Notes: a model not told the origin generated them from the letters alone. A DNA stretch of 12,515 bases from Bacteroidota bacterium (GCA_023386255.1 JAEWKB010000288.1:1-12515), one strand, 5' to 3'; positions 1-10,228 are shown, counted from the stretch's first letter. A program made the numbers and translations.

Positions 1-2648
<2,648 letters not shown>

Positions 2649-2682
2649 CTATATGTCTTAACTAATTTTTAAGTTTAACGAA

Positions 2683-2690
2683 CAAATATA
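2683..2690 (-). promoter_or_regulatory. Probable gyrB promoter, -7 element
   Basis: On the minus strand the octamer TATATTTG matches the Bacteroidota -7 consensus TAnnTTTG exactly, 37 bases before the gyrB ATG. No TTG is found at the expected distance of about 19 bases upstream, so only the -7 half is supported. Confidence 0.55.
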
Positions 2691-2810
2691 TAAAAACAGA
2701 GAGGATAATGCTATTAAAACAGGCGTTTTAGCATCTAAGTTATTAACATTTTATTAATACATAACAATTGGTAAAGATACCTTAGCACTGTTGCTCAACT
2801 GCTGAATAAA

Positions 2811-2844
2811 ACAAAAATGTCCCGGTGCTAAAACGGGACATTTT
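2811..2844 (-). terminator. Rho-independent terminator of asnB
   Basis: A perfect 11-bp stem, AAAATGTCCCG (2814-2824) against CGGGACATTTT (2834-2844), encloses a 9-base loop. Read on the minus strand it lies 39 bases after the asnB stop, and its 3' arm runs into TTTTTGTTTT, a good U-tract. It also insulates gyrB from asnB transcription. Confidence 0.9.
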
Positions 2845-2883
2845 AAACAAACAAACTAAAATCCAAACCTTAAATTATATCTC

Positions 2884-4491
2884 TTACTTATACTGTGCTA
2901 TACTTATATCGGCGTATTTATGTGCCGCGTTGGCACGTCCGCTGGGATCTGTATTTTCCTGCCACTTAGGTATCCATTTCCTTACTGTTTGGGCCGCGCT
3001 TACCTGTGGGAAATGCTTGTGGAAAACCTCCCTGTAAAAATAGGCTTCCTTAGTAGCAGGGGTATTGTATGGAAACCTGTCTTCTGCCGCCGCCATCTGT
3101 TCGTCTGTTATCTGAGACGAACAATAATCTATCAGCATGTCTATCCAGTTGTAACCTACCCCATCGCTAAATTGCTCCTTCTGCCTCCATAATAACTCAT
3201 CAGGCAGGTATGGCGCCGCAGGGGTATCAAATGCTTTCCTCAGTATATACTTTTCTACACCTGCATAAGTTTCCGGCTGTTTTTCCTCAGGCCTTATCTG
3301 CATAGCCAGTTCCAGGAACTCCTTATCAAGAAACGGTACCCTGGCCTCCAGCCCATGTGCCATGGTACTCTTATCTGCCCTAAGCAAATCAGCGGTAAAG
3401 AGTTTCTGCACCCTGTCCATTGTCTCCCTCTGGAAATCTGCCGCCGACGGCGCATTACGGAAATACAGGTATCCACCAAATATCTCGTCGGCCCCCTCAC
3501 CGCTCAGCACTACTTTTATACCCATATCATTTATAGCCTTAGACAAAAAATACATTGGTGTGCTGGCCCTTACAGATGTTACATCATAGGTCTCCAAGTG
3601 CCATATAAGCTTATCAAGTATGGCAATACCTTCATCTATGGTAAAATAAATTTCATGATGCTCAGTACCTATAAAATCCGCTACTTTGCGTGCTGCAGCT
3701 ACATCCGGGGCCATGGCATCAAGGCCTATGGAGAATGAATGCAGTGGCCTGCCGAGCTTTTTCATTTCCCTCGCCGCTATTGATGAAATTACAGATGAGT
3801 CTAGCCCTCCCGACAGCAGCACTGCCACCGGCACATCGCTCATCAGCCTTTTTGTTACAGATTTTGTAAGTGTTTCACGCAGGGCAACATAATCAACAAC
3901 ATTAACCGCTTTGGAGGCATCCTCCCATTGGGGCCTGTAATATTTTACAAACCCTGTTTTTGGCGTGTAATAATGTCCCGGCGGGAAAGTGGCAAATGTT
4001 TGGCATTGGTCGGCTATAGCTTTCATTTCAGAGGCAAAATATATCCTACCCCTCTCGTCAAGGCCATAATATAAAGGTTTAATACCTAACGGGTCCCTCC
4101 CCGCAATGTAATCATCTCCATCAATTACAACAAATGCAAACATACCATCCAGCAGGTTACAAAAATTGTAGCCGTATTCTTCATAAAGATGTACAATTAC
4201 TTCAGAATCTGATGAAGTCCTAAAAGCATGATTCTTCAACACAGTGTCTCGCAATTGTCTGTGGTTATAAATTTCCCCGTTATGGACCATCCATGCTGAA
4301 GAAGTTCCCTGGATAGGCTGCCTGCCGGTATGCAGATCAATAACAGAAAGCCGTTCATGGCTTAGTATATGGCCGTTAGCGGTAATATGAAGATCACTTT
4401 CATCAGGACCGCGGTGCGACATTCTCTTTGAAAGCTGCTTCACCAGCTGCTCGTCTTTTCCTTTTCCTATAATTGCTAAAATTCCGCACAT
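2884..4491 (-). CDS. asnB: Asparagine synthetase B, glutamine-hydrolysing
   Basis: Makes asparagine from aspartate, ATP and glutamine in the cytosol. The 535 aa protein (E. coli AsnB is 554) has both halves. The N-terminal Ntn glutaminase has nucleophile C2 (exposed after Met removal, which fixes the start at MCGI), HRGPDES at 26-32, R47 in ERLSVID, NGEIYNH at 71-77 and D95. The C-terminal synthetase has the PP-loop LSGGLDSS at 226-233, the SIGLD segment at 254-258, and SGEGADEIFGGY at 330-341. All catalytic residues I can check are present, so it should be active. It is a single-gene unit: a terminator follows (2811-2844) and 234 bases of non-coding DNA precede it. A perfect 9-bp inverted repeat 30-50 bases before the start suggests control by a DNA-binding regulator. 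No good TAnnTTTG promoter was found; CATTTTTG at 4558-4551 is one mismatch away. Confidence 0.97.
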   Translation of the reverse strand: MCGILAIIGKGKDEQLVKQLSKRMSHRGPDESDLHITANGHILSHERLSVIDLHTGRQPIQGTSSAWMVHNGEIYNHRQLRDTVLKNHAFRTSSDSEVIVHLYEEYGYNFCNLLDGMFAFVVIDGDDYIAGRDPLGIKPLYYGLDERGRIYFASEMKAIADQCQTFATFPPGHYYTPKTGFVKYYRPQWEDASKAVNVVDYVALRETLTKSVTKRLMSDVPVAVLLSGGLDSSVISSIAAREMKKLGRPLHSFSIGLDAMAPDVAAARKVADFIGTEHHEIYFTIDEGIAILDKLIWHLETYDVTSVRASTPMYFLSKAINDMGIKVVLSGEGADEIFGGYLYFRNAPSAADFQRETMDRVQKLFTADLLRADKSTMAHGLEARVPFLDKEFLELAMQIRPEEKQPETYAGVEKYILRKAFDTPAAPYLPDELLWRQKEQFSDGVGYNWIDMLIDYCSSQITDEQMAAAEDRFPYNTPATKEAYFYREVFHKHFPQVSAAQTVRKWIPKWQENTDPSGRANAAHKYADISIAQYK

Positions 4492-4520
4492 ACACTTTGC
4501 CTGTTTTAATTAGTAAGATG

Positions 4521-4541
4521 AAGTAACTGCATCAGTTACTT
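4521..4541. promoter_or_regulatory. Operator-like palindrome upstream of asnB
   Basis: AAGTAACTG (4521-4529), spacer CAT, CAGTTACTT (4533-4541): a perfect 9-bp inverted repeat with a 3-base centre, 30 bases upstream of the asnB start codon. Its short, symmetric form suits a dimeric repressor or activator site. In RNA it could form a short hairpin, but no U-tract follows in the asnB direction, so a terminator is unlikely. The regulator is unknown. Confidence 0.6.
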
Positions 4542-4599
4542 TCAACAAGACAAAAATGATTTTTTACTTTCAATTATAAAACACAAACCTCGCTTTAGG

Positions 4600-4685
4600 T
4601 TAAGATTTGTTACCTAAAACCACAGATGTTATAAAATTAAAAAGCAAGAGCAGGAATTTTCACAGAAGAAGGTTACAAATCTTAA
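4600..4685. repeat. Spaced imperfect inverted repeat in the gre-like/asnB intergenic region
   Basis: The 15-mer TTAAGATTTGTTACC (4600-4614 region; one base uncertain at its left edge) is matched in reverse complement by GGTTACAAATCTTAA (4671-4685) with one mismatch, about 56 bases apart. The segment between is AT-rich and has two CACAG fragments (4621-4625 and 4661-4665), perhaps a decayed relative of the repeat at 5191-5275. No function can be assigned. Confidence 0.4.
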
Positions 4686-4725
4686 TTAAGGAGTTCCTAA
4701 GTTTATATAAGCATTTCTTCAATAC

Positions 4726-5178
4726 TTAAAGCAGCTCTGAAATTATATAATTTGTCGACCCAATTTCAAATGCATCACCTAAACTCATACCCATTATTTT
4801 ATTTCCCAGGGGCGACTGCGGTGATAAGGCAATGACCGAAGTGCCGTCAATACTAATTTTAGGAAGCGCGGCACTAACAAAAAGATACATATCGTTCGCT
4901 TTAACTACGCTGCCTAATGCAACTTTGGCAGGTTTAGCTTCAGGGTCAATTTTGTCAAGGAGAGCTTTCTGCTGAAGGAATTCCGCAAGCTTGCCGTTCA
5001 GCTTTTCCTGCTCAAGGTGCATCATGCTCAGGGCTGTTTCGTGCTTATCGCCGGCCGAGCCTTTTGCATCATTTGAGGCATCTTCGGTAAGTGCGGCAAT
5101 CATATCCCTGAAAGCATCAATCCTGTCCTGGGTTTGCTGCTTGTAGTAGTTGAGGATTTTAAGTTTGAAGTCTTGCAT
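4726..5178 (-). CDS. GreA/GreB-like transcription factor family protein
   Basis: A 150 aa cytosolic protein. Residues 1-78 are predicted to form a helical hairpin (coiled coil); 84-150 look like the FKBP-type C-terminal domain of Gre factors. The stretch ALSPQSPLGNKIMGMSLGDAFEIG (117-140) lines up with the NSPIARALIGKEEGDVV region of GreA. At the coiled-coil tip, GDKHETA (43-49) matches GDLKENA of E. coli GreA, keeping the acidic pair D44 and E47 in place of D41 and E44, the residues that help RNA polymerase cleave backtracked RNA. This suggests a secondary-channel factor, possibly with cleavage activity; that is inference from short motifs. It is not a ketoacyl synthase, a name I recall for some similar-sized flavobacterial proteins: no thiolase-fold motifs are present. 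It follows the CACAGAG palindrome by 12 bases and stands alone. No clear promoter was seen. Confidence 0.8.
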   Translation of the reverse strand: MQDFKLKILNYYKQQTQDRIDAFRDMIAALTEDASNDAKGSAGDKHETALSMMHLEQEKLNGKLAEFLQQKALLDKIDPEAKPAKVALGSVVKANDMYLFVSAALPKISIDGTSVIALSPQSPLGNKIMGMSLGDAFEIGSTNYIISELL

Positions 5179-5190
5179 AATGGTTTATAT

Positions 5191-5275
5191 CACAGAGATA
5201 CACAAGAAAACGCAGAGTTTCACAGAAATTAAATTGTTTCTGTGTAACTCTGTGCCTGCTCTGTGAGCCTCAGTG
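5191..5275. repeat. CACAGAG-type palindromic intergenic repeat
   Basis: Two arms, 5191-5228 and 5237-5275, are imperfect reverse complements (about 29 of 39 columns match, one gap) around an 8-base centre TTAAATTG. Each arm consists of degenerate direct copies of a CACAGAG/CACAGAA unit at roughly 10-20 base spacing. I recall similar CTCTGTG repeats scattered between genes in many Bacteroidota genomes. It fills most of the 103-base gap between the barrel gene and the gre-like gene. In RNA it would fold into a long hairpin, which may help end or stabilise the upstream transcript; it lacks a U-tract. Confidence 0.75.
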
Positions 5276-5281
5276 CAATAA

Positions 5282-7057
5282 TTAAAAATTAAACTTGTAC
5301 GAAGCCCCAACAAGAAACTGGAATCCCTGTACAGGGTAATTAAGCCAGCGCTCATAATCCTGGTTAGCAATGTTGTTCAGCCTCAGGAAGCCCGTAAGCC
5401 TCTCGCTGTACTTGTAACCAACGTGGGCATTCAGGTCAAAGTAGCTTTTAAGGGTAACGGTTTCAAAATCATAAAACGCAGCATCTACAGGGCTTTCAAA
5501 AAACCTGCGGTCTTTCCTGTCGCCCACAAAGAATACATTAGCGCCTGCGTACCATTTTTCGGTAATATCCACATCCAGGTCGGCCCCTACCCTAATTTCC
5601 GGGAGGTTCCACGGCTCAGCCTGGTCTTCGGTATTATAGCTGTAGTATGTTCCGTTGATTCCAAAAGACACACTTTTAGAAAAGTCGGCCCTTAGTTCAC
5701 CAAAGAAACTTAATGTCTTTACATTGTCATACACCAACCCAAATGAGTTACCATAGTGATAACCTTCTACATTTTCAGGAAGGGTTGGCACACCTGTAAC
5801 CTGTACGGCAGGATTACTAAGGAACATTGCCCTGTCGTCTTCGTTCATGTATGAGCCGCGCAGGTTGTACGCAACGGCATTAGCCAGCTTACCCTTGAGG
5901 CCTACATAAATATCATATTTTTGGTCGGTAGGCACAACATCAAGCGTTGGCGAAACAAACGGATTTACTGAAACAGCATCTTCATACGAGTTCTGGCGCA
6001 ATGTACCTTCAGCGCCGGCATAGGCCACCATAAGGTCGCCCACCACTTTGTATGATGCTTTTATCTGCGGATATACAAAGAACCTGCCTTTGCTCTCGCC
6101 GTTCAGCTTGCCCATGCTGTAAAATAGCCCTGCCCCCAGCTGCACCGAAAGGTCTTCCTTCTGGTACAAAATACTTGGCTGTAGGCCAAGGTTAAAGTGG
6201 CTGTATTCAGGCGCAGCGCCAAGTGTGGTATAATCCCTTTCAAATGTGCCGCCTACATAATCAGCTACAAAGTCAACTTTTATTTTTTCGCCGGCTACAC
6301 CAATATCAAGCCCCGGTTTAATGAAGAAACGGTTCTCTGCGGAGCCTTCAGCATCCCAGAAGCGCCTGTACTGTACAGCAGCTTCATTAAATATGCCTTC
6401 CTTCAGCCCGATCTTCCCTCCTATGTAAAAGTTATGAAAGGTATGCTGCGGGTCAATAGCATTAATTTCTTCGGGTTCGGCAACGGCTGCAAAATCTTCA
6501 GGCAGGCCGTACCAGTTGTATATCTGGTGTTTGTAACCCAAATCAGCAGTCCAGTTGTAGGATTGCTGGCGGTTGCCGTAGGTAAGGTCTATTGATGTGT
6601 TATAATACTTATCATCAAGCACCACATCATCAATACCGCCCTGCGACGACAAGTGCCTTAACATCCCGCCCACGTACTCATTGCGGTTAAGATTTTCGGT
6701 AACAAACAGTTCGGCATTAACCGTACCGTAGTTGCCCACGCCCAGCGTTGCATAATTGTTGTACAGCTTTTCGCGTTGTGCCCTGTCAACCCCCGCGGCC
6801 TTTCCTTTGGCCGGCGTAAAGGTTGAGGCTACCGGAAAAGAGAAGATGTTATAGTTGATCTCCTCACGCTGCGTGTTGTCCTCGTCTTCAATAACAGGTG
6901 TTTCCTTTACTTTAAAAGCATCTGAAATTGTGGGTGTATAGGGTTTTACCACGTTTACAACTTCGGTGCCTATATTCTCGTCCTTTTTCTGCGCAATGGC
7001 TTCCTGAATGCCTGCAAAGGCTACTGCAAGTGCTATATATTGAAATCTGATCTTCAT
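5282..7057 (-). CDS. TonB-receptor-like outer-membrane barrel without a plug domain
   Basis: A 591 aa exported protein. Residues 1-22 are a signal peptide (cleavage after AIA, before Q23). A Pro-rich segment, VVKPYTPTISDAFKVKETP (36-54), follows where TonB receptors carry the TonB box and plug, but no plug motifs are seen. From about residue 100 to the end the sequence alternates aromatic and polar residues as in a beta barrel. The end, with NIANQDYERWLNYPVQGFQF near 563-582 and a final F591, closely resembles the last strands of TonB-dependent receptors. Typical receptors are 700-1000 aa or more, so this is a barrel-only relative; substrate unknown. It starts 23 bases after the stop of the secreted TPR gene and is very likely co-transcribed, implying a joint job at the outer membrane. 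Database names such as TonB-dependent receptor would overstate what is visible. The CACAGAG palindrome lies just after it. Confidence 0.85.
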   Translation of the reverse strand: MKIRFQYIALAVAFAGIQEAIAQKKDENIGTEVVNVVKPYTPTISDAFKVKETPVIEDEDNTQREEINYNIFSFPVASTFTPAKGKAAGVDRAQREKLYNNYATLGVGNYGTVNAELFVTENLNRNEYVGGMLRHLSSQGGIDDVVLDDKYYNTSIDLTYGNRQQSYNWTADLGYKHQIYNWYGLPEDFAAVAEPEEINAIDPQHTFHNFYIGGKIGLKEGIFNEAAVQYRRFWDAEGSAENRFFIKPGLDIGVAGEKIKVDFVADYVGGTFERDYTTLGAAPEYSHFNLGLQPSILYQKEDLSVQLGAGLFYSMGKLNGESKGRFFVYPQIKASYKVVGDLMVAYAGAEGTLRQNSYEDAVSVNPFVSPTLDVVPTDQKYDIYVGLKGKLANAVAYNLRGSYMNEDDRAMFLSNPAVQVTGVPTLPENVEGYHYGNSFGLVYDNVKTLSFFGELRADFSKSVSFGINGTYYSYNTEDQAEPWNLPEIRVGADLDVDITEKWYAGANVFFVGDRKDRRFFESPVDAAFYDFETVTLKSYFDLNAHVGYKYSERLTGFLRLNNIANQDYERWLNYPVQGFQFLVGASYKFNF

Positions 7058-7080
7058 GTTTCTTCTGTTGGCTTAGATGA

Positions 7081-10000
7081 TTAGTTTTGAACGGATGAGT
7101 TGCGTTTGGCTTCTTCGCCTTTAATGGTTTCAAGAGTAGCCTGGGCTTCTTCAACCACATCAGGGAATTGCTTAAAGTTCTTGATAACGCTTTCCAGGAT
7201 GTAAGTCGCCTGGAAGCTGTCTTTAAGCCCGTAAAAGTTCTTCGCCATTACCACAAGGCCTTTGGCGCCGAAGTATTTGTACCCCGAATAATCTTTTGAC
7301 AGCTTTTGTACCGTAGTGTTTGAAGCGTCAAATTTTCCGTCCTTGTTTTTAAAATAAGCATCATAGTACAGCGCCTCTGCTGCCAGCTCACCTTTAGCTA
7401 TAGTAAGCAGCTTGGCGTAAGCAGTGCGTGCCTTAGCTTCGTCATTTGATTTTATAGCTGATCGCGCTACAATTATCTGCGCATCGCTTTTTACCCTGTC
7501 CTCCGTTTTTGTATTGGCGAGTACCCGGTCAGCATACACCACGGCATTAGCATAATCCTCGCTCTCGTAGTAGCTCTTCATCAGGTTAGACTGCGCAAAG
7601 GTTACGTTCTGCGGGAATTCTGCCTCTGTTTCCAGCCTTTTCAGTACCGGGATGGCTTTAGCATAATCAGCCTTTTTCAAATGAATCTGGCTCAGCCTTG
7701 CCAGCGCCTGCTCAGTAAACTCGCTCCTTGCTTTGCTGATGACAAATTCATAATTCGGAATAGCATTGTTTTCCAGCCCTTCAGCATAATACGACTGTGC
7801 CAGGTAGAAGTTGGCTTTTAATGCGTGGATTCCGTTAGGGAAATTTGAGATATAGCTGGTAAGCGCTGAAATGGCCTGCTTAGTATTGTTCTGCAGGTAT
7901 TGCTTTTCAGCCGCCTCAAACGAAGTATTGTCAAGGTCGGCATCACTCACATCAACAAAGCCCAATGTTTTAACCCATGCCGCATATTCTTCAACATTGC
8001 CATTATCTACATAAATAAGGCGCGCGGTAGAAACAGCCTCCATCGCCTCAGGCGTATTTGGATAAGCAGCAACTACTTCCTTGAATTTGGCAAGCGCCTG
8101 CTGGTCTTTCTCGGCATTGTAATAGATAAGTGCCTGGCGCATCATTGCACGGGATACGTACGAACTGCCTTTATAATCATCAATAAGCCTGTCATACGTT
8201 TGGAGTGCTTTGCTAGTATTGTTCTCGGTTACATAGGTATTGCCTAACTCAAACAGCGCATCATCGGCATATTGCGATTTAGGATATGATGCAACAAATT
8301 TGGTAAGGTCTTCAATCTTCCTGTCGTTGCGCTGCACAAAGCCATAGCTCAACCCTTTCTGGAAGAAAGCATAATCGGCATCAATGCCTTTCATGTCGAT
8401 GGCTTTGTTGTAGGCATCCATAGCTGGCCAATACTTAGCGGTAACAAAGTGGCTGTCGCCCAGGCGGAGGTAAGCATCGTTAAGCCTTACTTTGTCGCTT
8501 TTAGCGGCTGATGTTGCCACATAATCACCAAAATATTTAGCTGCCTGCTCATATTCTTTCAGCTTGAAATACGTATAGGCGAGGTTATAGTTGGCGTTCT
8601 TATATTCAGGCGTAGCCTTGGCCTCATCAAAAGCCATGAACTGCTTAAAGCTTATCAGTGCCTCATTAAACTGGTCAAGCGTATATTCAGTCTCCGCTTT
8701 CCAGAAAGTGGCACGGGCGGTAATACGAGGGTCACGCTGCTCAGCCACTGCTTTTTTAAATAGGCCCAGCGCTTCCTGATAGTTGCCATCGGTATATAAC
8801 TCCATACCACGGTAAAAAGATACCTTTTGGTAAGCCGCCCGGTTTTGGGGTGAGCGGTCTTTTTCTAATATGGCTAAAGCCTCTTTATAGTTTTTTGAAG
8901 TGATGTATGAATTGATAAGCAGCGTTTGTATCTCCTGCTTGTATGGCGTTGCCGGGTATTTTTCCATATAAGCGTTTAATACCTCCGGCACGCTTTGGTA
9001 TGGGTTGCCAATATCGTAGCTTAGCTTGGCATAGTTAAGCCATGCATCTTCCTGTATCTTTTCATCAAACTCCATTTCCGAAGCATTCTTAAACGCGTTT
9101 AGCGCCTGCTGCTTGCGGTTGGTCTTCAGGTAGCTTTCGCCCAGGTGGTAGTAGGCATTTTGCGCTACGTGGTCGTTACCTTCTATAATCTTGTTGAACT
9201 GCGCTATGGCATTTTCATAATCGCCCTGCTTGTAGTAAGCATATCCCAATTGATAGAAGTCGGTATTGTTCCACTTGCCTTTTTTGCCTTTGTATTCTTT
9301 AAGGTATGGCAGCGCCTTGTCATATTGCTTAAGGTTGAAATAGCTTTCCCCAATTATTTTGTTCAGTTCTGATTTCTCATTAGCGTCGCTCTTGGCCAGT
9401 TGCGGCACGCCAAGGTCTATCGCCTTCTGGAAATTGCCCAGCTTAAAGTTCATATCCGCCTGGAAGTACGACATTTTTTCCTTGTACTTCTCCTGGTCTT
9501 CCACCTGCTCAAAGTACCTGTTAGCATTTTTGTAATCGTCATTATCATAAGCCAGGTAGCCGAGATAATACTTTGCCTGCGATCCAAACTCTTTCGAGTT
9601 TACCACCTTGTTCAGGTACTTTTCGGCCTGTTTTTTATCGCCTGCATTAAAATAGGCATACCCTTTCTGGAAATTGTAGCGCTGGCGGTTGGCGTCGCTC
9701 ATATTTTCCTCATCTACCTTGTCATACCACTTCAGCGCCTGAGCATATTGGCCCTGGTCAAAATAATAGCCTGCCACTTCCACAAACGCCTGGTTCTGCT
9801 TGGTGCTGGTAGGGTAATCTTCCACAAAATCCTCCATAAGCACATCGGCGTTCATCTGGTTCAGGCGGATGGCGCAGTTAGCTATGTAATAAGCACAGTC
9901 AGCCTGTACTTCGGTATCTGGAGTGTTACTTTTTGTTCTTTCAAACAATATTTGAGCGGCCTGGTACTGCTTGTCGTTATACAGCGCCACGGCACGTTCA

Positions 10001-10101
10001 AATTCGGTAAGGTTATGAGTGTAAATTGTAGATTGCTGTGCGGAAACCTGTAACGCCCCCAGCGAGAGAGACAAAAATAAAAACCTGTTTAGTCTGCGCA
10101 T
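7081..10101 (-). CDS. Large secreted tetratricopeptide-repeat protein
   Basis: A 1006 aa protein from the ATG at 10101. Residues 1-21 form a signal peptide (MRRLNRF, hydrophobic LFLSLSLGAL, then VSA before Q22). Almost all the rest is TPR helices, roughly two dozen by eye, with typical units such as AYYHLGESYLKTNRKQQALN and FYQLGYAYYKQGDYENAI. No catalytic domain or lipobox was seen, so it should be a soluble periplasmic or surface-associated scaffold. A longer frame begins with TTG at 10137, but that codon lies just outside the promoter's -7 element (10126-10133) and would not be transcribed, so the ATG at 10101 is chosen; it also gives a proper signal peptide. The plug-less barrel gene follows after 23 bases, making a two-gene unit. 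A role in assembling, gating or feeding the barrel is plausible but unproven. The C-terminal end (EEAKRNSSVQN) is polar and unstructured. Confidence 0.92.
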   Translation of the reverse strand: MRRLNRFLFLSLSLGALQVSAQQSTIYTHNLTEFERAVALYNDKQYQAAQILFERTKSNTPDTEVQADCAYYIANCAIRLNQMNADVLMEDFVEDYPTSTKQNQAFVEVAGYYFDQGQYAQALKWYDKVDEENMSDANRQRYNFQKGYAYFNAGDKKQAEKYLNKVVNSKEFGSQAKYYLGYLAYDNDDYKNANRYFEQVEDQEKYKEKMSYFQADMNFKLGNFQKAIDLGVPQLAKSDANEKSELNKIIGESYFNLKQYDKALPYLKEYKGKKGKWNNTDFYQLGYAYYKQGDYENAIAQFNKIIEGNDHVAQNAYYHLGESYLKTNRKQQALNAFKNASEMEFDEKIQEDAWLNYAKLSYDIGNPYQSVPEVLNAYMEKYPATPYKQEIQTLLINSYITSKNYKEALAILEKDRSPQNRAAYQKVSFYRGMELYTDGNYQEALGLFKKAVAEQRDPRITARATFWKAETEYTLDQFNEALISFKQFMAFDEAKATPEYKNANYNLAYTYFKLKEYEQAAKYFGDYVATSAAKSDKVRLNDAYLRLGDSHFVTAKYWPAMDAYNKAIDMKGIDADYAFFQKGLSYGFVQRNDRKIEDLTKFVASYPKSQYADDALFELGNTYVTENNTSKALQTYDRLIDDYKGSSYVSRAMMRQALIYYNAEKDQQALAKFKEVVAAYPNTPEAMEAVSTARLIYVDNGNVEEYAAWVKTLGFVDVSDADLDNTSFEAAEKQYLQNNTKQAISALTSYISNFPNGIHALKANFYLAQSYYAEGLENNAIPNYEFVISKARSEFTEQALARLSQIHLKKADYAKAIPVLKRLETEAEFPQNVTFAQSNLMKSYYESEDYANAVVYADRVLANTKTEDRVKSDAQIIVARSAIKSNDEAKARTAYAKLLTIAKGELAAEALYYDAYFKNKDGKFDASNTTVQKLSKDYSGYKYFGAKGLVVMAKNFYGLKDSFQATYILESVIKNFKQFPDVVEEAQATLETIKGEEAKRNSSVQN

Positions 10102-10125
10102 ACTTCGTTGTTTATTTAGGATAGC

Positions 10126-10133
10126 CAAATATA
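10126..10133 (-). promoter_or_regulatory. Probable promoter -7 element of the TPR/barrel unit
   Basis: Minus-strand TATATTTG matches TAnnTTTG exactly, 24 bases before the ATG at 10101, the same octamer as at gyrB. No TTG lies about 19 bases upstream. Its position rules out the upstream TTG start at 10137. Confidence 0.6.
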
Positions 10134-10177
10134 TCAAATCTTATTTGTTTAACGAATAGTTTTACGGTTTTAGTATG

Positions 10178-10194
10178 TTTGGCTGAGAGCCAAA
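10178..10194. promoter_or_regulatory. Inverted repeat inside the phnA-like promoter
   Basis: TTTGGCT (10178-10184), spacer GAG, AGCCAAA (10188-10194): a perfect 7-bp inverted repeat that overlaps the -33 TTG and enters the spacer. A protein bound here would be expected to affect access to the promoter. It may also be chance. Confidence 0.45.
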
Positions 10195-10208
10195 AAAATG
10201 TACTTTTG
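10179..10208 (+). promoter_or_regulatory. Promoter of the phnA-like gene
   Basis: TTG (10179-10181), exactly 19 bases, then TACTTTTG (10201-10208), matching the Bacteroidota consensus TTG-N19-TAnnTTTG at every fixed position. The ATG lies 20 bases after the -7 element. Confidence 0.85.
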
Positions 10209-10228
10209 CTTTATAAAACAGTATTGAC

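Noticed and set aside
2673..2682. Shared 10-mer GTTTAACGAA near the gyrB and TPR promoters (also at 10147-10156)
   Set aside because: It lies downstream of the -7 box in one case and upstream in the other, and a 10-base match in AT-rich intergenic DNA is easily chance.
4683..4705. Possible terminator hairpin after the gre-like gene
   Set aside because: TTAAGGA/TCCTAA pairs only with a bulge and has no U-tract on the correct strand.
5191..5275. CRISPR-like array of CACAGAG units
   Set aside because: Units are only about 7 bases, degenerate and arranged as a palindrome, with no spacers of regular length.
5185..5370. 61-codon minus-strand frame crossing the end of the barrel gene and the palindromic repeat
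   Set aside because: Its end is a translation of the CACAGAG repeat and its beginning overlaps the barrel gene in another frame.
9400..10053. 217-codon open frame on the plus strand opposite the TPR gene
   Set aside because: It is antisense to a clear TPR coding region; its product is a hydrophobic low-complexity string typical of the reverse complement of helical repeats, with no promoter or family motif.
10102..10137. Upstream TTG start for the TPR protein
   Set aside because: It lies at or upstream of the -7 element, would add 12 residues before the signal peptide, and would not be in the transcript.
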